Below, piece by piece: positions 59,827 through 64,000 of a stretch of 64,000 bases of DNA. Positions within the stretch are counted from its first letter, which is position 1; each line of letters begins with the position of its first letter. The notes under the pieces are model-generated. The model saw only the letters and a program-made list of their open reading frames with translations, did no database searches and was not told the DNA's origin. The DNA comes from JALORV01 sp963791235 (GTDB taxonomy: Bacteria > Pseudomonadota > Gammaproteobacteria > Burkholderiales > Burkholderiaceae_F): the NCBI GenBank assembly GCA_963791235.1, contig CAWBRW010000029.1, positions 434,001 through 498,000 on the forward strand. The letters run 5' to 3'. The position numbers and the translations under genes were made by a program.

Positions 59827-60945
59827 TCACAACGGCAGGACCGAGTCGGCCGGCGCGTAGGGCAGCTTGAGCGCCTTGGCCACGGCTCTGTAGGTCACCT
59901 TGCCGAGCGCGACGTTGAGGCCTTCCTTCAGGTGCGGGTTGTCCGAGAGCGCACGTCGCCAGCCCTTGTCGGCGATCTGCAGGCCGAATGGCAGCGTCGC
60001 GTTATTCAGGGCGTAGGTCGATGTCCGCGGCACGGCTCCGGGCATGTTCGCGACCATGTAGTGCACGACGCCATCGATGACGTAGGTCGGCTCGGCGTGC
60101 GTGGTCGGGCGGCTGGTCTCGACGCTGCCGCCCTGGTCGATCGCCACGTCGACAATGACCGAACCGGGCTTCATCTTCGGCAACATCGCCCTGGTGATGA
60201 GCTTGGGCGCTTCGGCTCCAGGAATCAGAACGCCGGAGATCACGAGATCGGCCCGCAGCACTTCGCGCTCGACGTTGTCCTGGTTCGAGAACACCGTGAT
60301 CGCGCGGCCGTTGAACATCGCATCGATGCGGCGCAGCGCATCGATCGACTTGTCGATGACGATGACCTGGGCACCCGTGCCGACGGCCATCTGCGCGGCG
60401 TTGGTTCCGACGACTCCCGCGCCGAGGATCACGATGCGGCCGGGAGCAACACCGGCGACGCCCCCCAGCAGCATGCCCATGCCGCCAGCCGATTTCTCCA
60501 GGCAGCGCGCTCCGGCCTGCACGGCCAGTCGCCCCGCCACCTCGGACATCGGTGCAAGCAGCGGCAGCCCGCCGTTCGGCGCGGTCACGGTCTCATAGGC
60601 AATGCAGATCGCGCCGCTCTTGACGAGATCGGCCGCCTGTTCAGGATCGGGTGCGAGGTGCAGGTAGGTGAAGAGGATCTGACCTTCGCGCAGCATCGCG
60701 CGCTCGATCGCCTGCGGCTCCTTCACCTTCACGATCATGTCGGCACGCTGGAACACCTCGTCCGCGCTCGCGGCAATCTCGCCGCCGGCGCGTCGGTAGT
60801 CCTCGTCGCTTGCGCCGATGCCGATGCCGGCATCTGTCTGCACCAGCACCTTGTGGCCGTGCGCCACCATCTCGCGCACCGACGACGGCGTCAGGCCGAC
60901 GCGGTATTCGTGAACCTTGATCTCCTTTGGAACGCCGACCAGCAT
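59827..60945 (-). CDS. ald: Alanine dehydrogenase
   Basis: Ald interconverts alanine and pyruvate plus ammonia with NAD. The 372-residue protein has VGVPKEIKVHEYRVGLTP, the lysine in MIVKVKEPQ, the catalytic His in YLHLAPDPEQ, and the NAD-binding IVILGAGVVGTNAAQMAVG. Length is typical (about 371). It lies nine bases after the flavoprotein gene. Together with PhnW, which releases alanine, it could restore pyruvate; amino-acid catabolism is the simpler view. Confidence 0.95.
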   Translation of the reverse strand: MLVGVPKEIKVHEYRVGLTPSSVREMVAHGHKVLVQTDAGIGIGASDEDYRRAGGEIAASADEVFQRADMIVKVKEPQAIERAMLREGQILFTYLHLAPDPEQAADLVKSGAICIAYETVTAPNGGLPLLAPMSEVAGRLAVQAGARCLEKSAGGMGMLLGGVAGVAPGRIVILGAGVVGTNAAQMAVGTGAQVIVIDKSIDALRRIDAMFNGRAITVFSNQDNVEREVLRADLVISGVLIPGAEAPKLITRAMLPKMKPGSVIVDVAIDQGGSVETSRPTTHAEPTYVIDGVVHYMVANMPGAVPRTSTYALNNATLPFGLQIADKGWRRALSDNPHLKEGLNVALGKVTYRAVAKALKLPYAPADSVLPL

Positions 60946-60954
60946 GAGCTTCCC

Positions 60955-63480
60955 CTAGGCTTTTGTTCTCGATGAGGCCGGATCGTACGGCGCTTTCAGC
61001 GACACCGCCGCCGCGAACCGCTCCCCGGCCAGGTCGATCGTGTAGCGACCCGAGTCGATCCACGCGGCGCTCGCTGGGCCTTCGCTGTTGCTGATGATGC
61101 CGAGTGCGACCGGCTTGCCGAGCGTGTGGCCGAAAGCCGCGGAGGTGACAAAGCCGGCGGGCGCGTTGTTGCGCAGGATCAGTTCGCCGCCCCACAGGTT
61201 CGTATGCGCAGCGTCGACGACCAGGGATACGACGCGGCGTGCCACGGCGGCGGCCCCGCCGGCATCTTTCAGCCCCTGCAGCGCCCGCTGGCCGCGGAAC
61301 TCCCCGAGCTTGTCAAGTTTCACCGCGAAGGACAGCCCCGCCTCGTAGGGAGTTATGTCAGGCGTCAGTTCGCGGCCCCACGCGCGGTAGCCCTTTTCCA
61401 GCCGCAGGGAATCGATCGCGTAGTACCCGGCGTTCACCAGCCCGAGATCTTTCCCGGCCTCGAGCAACTGCTCGTAGACGCCGACCGCGAACTCCACCGG
61501 CACGTAAAGTTCCCATCCCAGCTCGCCGACGTAGGTAAGCCGCGTTGCGCGCACCGTGGCATAGCCGACGTCGATCTCCTGGGACGTCGCGAAGGGGAAC
61601 GACGCGTTGTCGAAGCGGGCCGTCGACACCCGTTGCATCAGCTCGCGCGAGCGCGGTCCCATGACGGCGAGCATCGCAAACATCGGGGTCACGTCAGTGA
61701 CCGTGCACCGCAGGTTACGGCTTCTCAGTGCACGCTTGATGACGTCGCGATCGCGCACCGCCGATCCGGAACTCGTGACGATCATGAATTGATCGTGCTC
61801 GAGGCAGCTGATCGTGAAGTCGCTCTCGTAGCCGCCACGTTCGTTCAGCATCCCGGTGTAGACAGTCGCCCCGGGCTGGTCGGGCACGTCGTTCGCGACC
61901 AGCCACTGCAACGCGGTCCTTGCTTCAGTGCCCTGCACCAGCAGCTTGGCGAAGGAACTCATGTCGAAGACAGCGACGGCCTCGCGACAGGCCCGATGTT
62001 CGGCCGCGACCCACGGATGCCAGTTCTGGTGGCCCCAGCCGTACTCGATGCGCGCCTGGTCCGGGGAGGGCGCAAAGAAATTGGCACGCTCCCAGCCCAT
62101 CTTCGAGCCGAAGCCGGCGCCGCGTTCCTTCAGGTGCTCGTACAGCGGCGAGCGGCGAAATGGCCGCGCGCTCTCGAGCTCGCGGTTCGGCCACGGCATC
62201 TTATAGTGCATGCCGAGCACCTCGGCGATGCGGTCAGGCAGCCAGGTTTCGTTGCCGTTGAAGCGCGCGAAGCGGCGGAGGTCGACCGGCCACAGATCCA
62301 GCGTGGGCTCTCCGGCCATGATCCATTCGGCGAGTGCCTTGCCAGCGCCGCCGCCGGAGGCGATGCCCATCGAATTGAAGCCACAGCCCACATACAGGTT
62401 GTCGATCCCCGGGGCCGGGCCGACGATGAAGTTGTTGTCCGCGGTGAACGACTCGGGGCCGTTGTAGAACTGCTTCACCTGGGCGTTCTCGAGCGCGGGG
62501 ACGCGGATCATCGCGTTGTCGAGAAGGATCTGGAACGCATCCCAGTTGTCCGGCAGCAGCTGGAATTCGAAGTTCTCGGGGATGCCGCCGCGGTGTTCAG
62601 CGCTCTGCAGCCATGGCGTGGCGTGCGGCTCGAAGCCGCCCATCAGCAACCCGCCGACCTCTTCCTTGAAGTAGATGTAGCCGTCGGGATCGCGCATGAT
62701 CGGAAGGTCGCGGTGCACGCCGGGAACGATGTCGGTGACGATGTAAAAGTGCTCGCAGGAAAAAAGCGGCACCGTGACTCCAAGCTTTCGACCGAGCGCG
62801 CGGGACCACTGGCCGCCGCACAGGACGACGATGTCGGCAGCGATGCGGCCGGATTCGCCTGCCTTGTTGCTCCAGTCCAGGTGCGACACGCGCTTGCCGC
62901 CGCCGGTCTGCGACACCGCGCCGGTGACGCGCACGCCTTCGCAGATCTTCACGCCGCGGTTACGGGCGCCCTTCGCGAGCGCGAGTGTCAGGTCTGCGGG
63001 ATTCGCCTTCCCGTCTCCCGGCAGCCAAACAGCCCCATGGAGATCGGCTGTCTCCATGATCGGGTAGAGCCTGCCCGCCTCAGTGGGCGAAATGACGTCA
63101 CAGGTGACGCCGTACGCCTGCGCGACCGCCGCAGTGCGTTTCAGCTGGATCATACGGTCGGCGGTGCGCGCCACCGCAAGCGAGCCGCACTGCTTCCAGC
63201 CGGTGGACAGCCCCGTTTCGCCTTCGAGCCGCGAGTACAGGTCAGTCGAGTAACGGATCAGCCGCGTCATGCTCTCGTGATTGCGCAGCTGCCCCACCAG
63301 CCCGGCCGCATGCCACGTCGTGCCCGAAGTCAGCCGCCCCTGCTCCAGCAGCACGACGTCCGTCTCGCCGAACAAGCTCAGGTGGTAGGCCACGGAGCAA
63401 CCCATGATGCCGCCCCCAATCACCACGACCCGCGCCGCCTGCGGCGGCCGAACCTGCGTCGTCAGTGCTTCGTCCACCAC
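60955..63480 (-). CDS. FAD-dependent dimethylglycine/sarcosine dehydrogenase-like protein with GcvT domain
   Basis: The 841-residue protein has an N-terminal DAO-type FAD domain (VVVIGGGIMGCSVAYHLS) with TTWHAAGLVGQL, the site where relatives link FAD to histidine. About residue 400 onwards it has a folate-binding GcvT/aminomethyltransferase part (RREAVAVFDMSSFAKLLVQG-like, then YVGELGWELYVPVEFAVGVYEQLLEAGKDLGLVNAGYYAIDSLRLEKGYRAWGREL in pieces). It probably demethylates an N-methylated amino acid, passing the one-carbon unit to tetrahydrofolate. It is followed by ald and preceded by an aldehyde dehydrogenase gene. Confidence 0.88.
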   Translation of the reverse strand: MVDEALTTQVRPPQAARVVVIGGGIMGCSVAYHLSLFGETDVVLLEQGRLTSGTTWHAAGLVGQLRNHESMTRLIRYSTDLYSRLEGETGLSTGWKQCGSLAVARTADRMIQLKRTAAVAQAYGVTCDVISPTEAGRLYPIMETADLHGAVWLPGDGKANPADLTLALAKGARNRGVKICEGVRVTGAVSQTGGGKRVSHLDWSNKAGESGRIAADIVVLCGGQWSRALGRKLGVTVPLFSCEHFYIVTDIVPGVHRDLPIMRDPDGYIYFKEEVGGLLMGGFEPHATPWLQSAEHRGGIPENFEFQLLPDNWDAFQILLDNAMIRVPALENAQVKQFYNGPESFTADNNFIVGPAPGIDNLYVGCGFNSMGIASGGGAGKALAEWIMAGEPTLDLWPVDLRRFARFNGNETWLPDRIAEVLGMHYKMPWPNRELESARPFRRSPLYEHLKERGAGFGSKMGWERANFFAPSPDQARIEYGWGHQNWHPWVAAEHRACREAVAVFDMSSFAKLLVQGTEARTALQWLVANDVPDQPGATVYTGMLNERGGYESDFTISCLEHDQFMIVTSSGSAVRDRDVIKRALRSRNLRCTVTDVTPMFAMLAVMGPRSRELMQRVSTARFDNASFPFATSQEIDVGYATVRATRLTYVGELGWELYVPVEFAVGVYEQLLEAGKDLGLVNAGYYAIDSLRLEKGYRAWGRELTPDITPYEAGLSFAVKLDKLGEFRGQRALQGLKDAGGAAAVARRVVSLVVDAAHTNLWGGELILRNNAPAGFVTSAAFGHTLGKPVALGIISNSEGPASAAWIDSGRYTIDLAGERFAAAVSLKAPYDPASSRTKA

Positions 63481-63596
63481 TGCCTCCCCCCGTCGTTCTT
63501 GTTCTTGTGGTGCGGGCGGAGCGCCCGGCCGCTCCGAAGCGAGCCCGCCTGATCAGTCTTGAGCGGCCGCTACGCGGCCGTCATCGTGAACGATGC

Positions 63597-63621
63597 ACGT
63601 GCGACTCGCAGGGTCGCGTAC
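63597..63621 (+). repeat. Dispersed palindromic element, copy C, inside a larger hairpin
   Basis: ACGT, arm GCGACTC, loop GCA, arm GGGTCGC, GTAC, with one G-T pair. It is enclosed by perfect 10-base inverted arms GTGAACGATG (63586-63595) and CATCGTTCAC (63621-63630). The right arm contains the stop codon of the aldehyde dehydrogenase. Another hairpin (CGGAGCG/CGCTCCG, 63517-63536) lies between it and the flavoprotein start. Confidence 0.75.
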
Positions 63622-63626
63622 ATCGT

Positions 63627-64000
63627 TCACGCACCGCGTAGATGCCACGCCTTCGGCCGAGTGAATGTCTCGATGCCGTAGGTCGACAGCGTCAGTCCGA
63701 CGCCAGAGTGCCCGACGCCGCTCCAGGGCAGCCGAGGGCTGACGCGATCGCAGCAGTTCCAGTACACGGAGCCCGCGTGTACCTGGTCGAGGAGGCGACG
63801 GGCCCGTGCCTCGTCCTTCGAGTAGACCCCCGCCGTCAGGCCGTACTCGGTGTGGTTCATCAGGCGCACCGCTTCGTCATCGCTCGCCACCTTCTGGATG
63901 CCGATGATCGGACCAAAGCTCTCCTCGCGCATCAGGTCCATGGAGTGATCCACCTGGCTGAACACGGTGGGCTCGAACCAGTTGCCGGGTCCTGGCAGGC
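63627..64000 (-). CDS. Aldehyde dehydrogenase, C-terminal part (runs off the window)
   Basis: About 124 residues are visible from the window edge: GNWFEPTVFSQVDHSMDLMREESFGPIIGIQKV, typical of the ALDH C-terminal oligomerisation region, to WSGVGHSGVGLTLSTYGIETFTRPKAWHLRGA. The catalytic cysteine and start lie outside the window. It is upstream of the flavoprotein gene on the same strand, likely one catabolic operon. It is a different gene from phnY. Confidence 0.9.
   Translation of the reverse strand, partial: LPGPGNWFEPTVFSQVDHSMDLMREESFGPIIGIQKVASDDEAVRLMNHTEYGLTAGVYSKDEARARRLLDQVHAGSVYWNCCDRVSPRLPWSGVGHSGVGLTLSTYGIETFTRPKAWHLRGA

Noticed and set aside
61126..63552. 808-codon plus-strand frame opposite the flavoprotein
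   Set aside because: It mirrors the codon pattern of the real gene and has no recognisable domain.
63627..64000. Second phosphonoacetaldehyde dehydrogenase
   Set aside because: Only the C terminus is visible and it lies beside a dimethylglycine/sarcosine-type flavoprotein, not phn genes.

Overview
The window is about 64 kb of gene-dense, G+C-rich bacterial chromosome. The gene orders point to a betaproteobacterium. These are kdsD-kdsC-lptC-lptA-lptB-rpoN-hpf-ptsN-hprK-rapZ, mutM / TPR lipoprotein-lolB-ispE-tRNA-Gln-prs-rplY-pth-ychF, and divergent uvrA/ssb. HPr kinase, RapZ and EIIA-Ntr together, plus a PEP-CTERM exported protein, fit that group. The class assignment is inferred from synteny; no rRNA or other species marker is present.

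Region 1 (1-14.3 kb) is mostly housekeeping: rpoH behind a CIRCE-type operator, ftsEX, a polyphosphate block (ppk1, a SixA-like phosphatase, ppx), ftsY, rsmD, coaD, a DUF418 membrane protein, a MOSC protein, ychF, two GNAT acetyltransferases and a patatin-like hydrolase. Region 2 (14.3-31.9 kb) holds translation and envelope genes (pth, rplY, prs, tRNA-Gln, ispE, lolB, TPR lipoprotein), the mutM/mutY repair pair around a dynamin-like GTPase, and the Ntr-PTS/RpoN/Lpt block.

Region 3 (32.0-35.7 kb) is unusual. kdsC, kdsD and a Kef-type antiporter are each interrupted by one extra base, and each extra base lies in a G/C doublet directly before a CTG leucine codon. Region 4 (35.7-43.7 kb) carries uvrA, ssb, another antiporter, a YbdK-type ligase, an inositol-monophosphatase-like phosphatase and a short thioredoxin-like lipoprotein.

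Region 5 (43.7-54.8 kb) is a 2-aminoethylphosphonate (AEP) island. One side runs leftward: a GntR regulator, phosphonoacetate hydrolase (PhnA), phosphonoacetaldehyde dehydrogenase (PhnY), a Na/Pi transporter with a PhoU-like tail, and a PhnZ-like HD diiron oxygenase. The other side runs rightward: an AEP-type ABC transporter (binding protein, ATPase, fused permease) and AEP:pyruvate transaminase (PhnW). Together they would import AEP and convert it to phosphonoacetaldehyde, phosphonoacetate, then acetate and phosphate. The PhnZ-like enzyme suggests a second, oxidative route for hydroxylated phosphonates. The intergenic control region has an 18-bp palindrome beside a sigma70-type promoter, and a strong hairpin-terminator separates the binding-protein gene from the rest of the transporter.

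Region 6 (54.8-64 kb) has a PEP-CTERM surface protein preceded by a sigma54-type promoter, an unrecognised 237-residue gene, a cold-shock gene with a structured leader, a trypsin-like protease without a signal peptide, and a leftward catabolic operon (aldehyde dehydrogenase fragment, dimethylglycine/sarcosine-dehydrogenase-like flavoprotein, alanine dehydrogenase, EamA transporter). Alanine dehydrogenase could recycle the alanine made by PhnW. A short palindromic element (ACGT, GCGAC-arm, GCA loop, GTCGC-arm, GTAC) occurs in three separate intercistronic gaps. No CRISPR array, integrase, prophage or insertion sequence was recognised.
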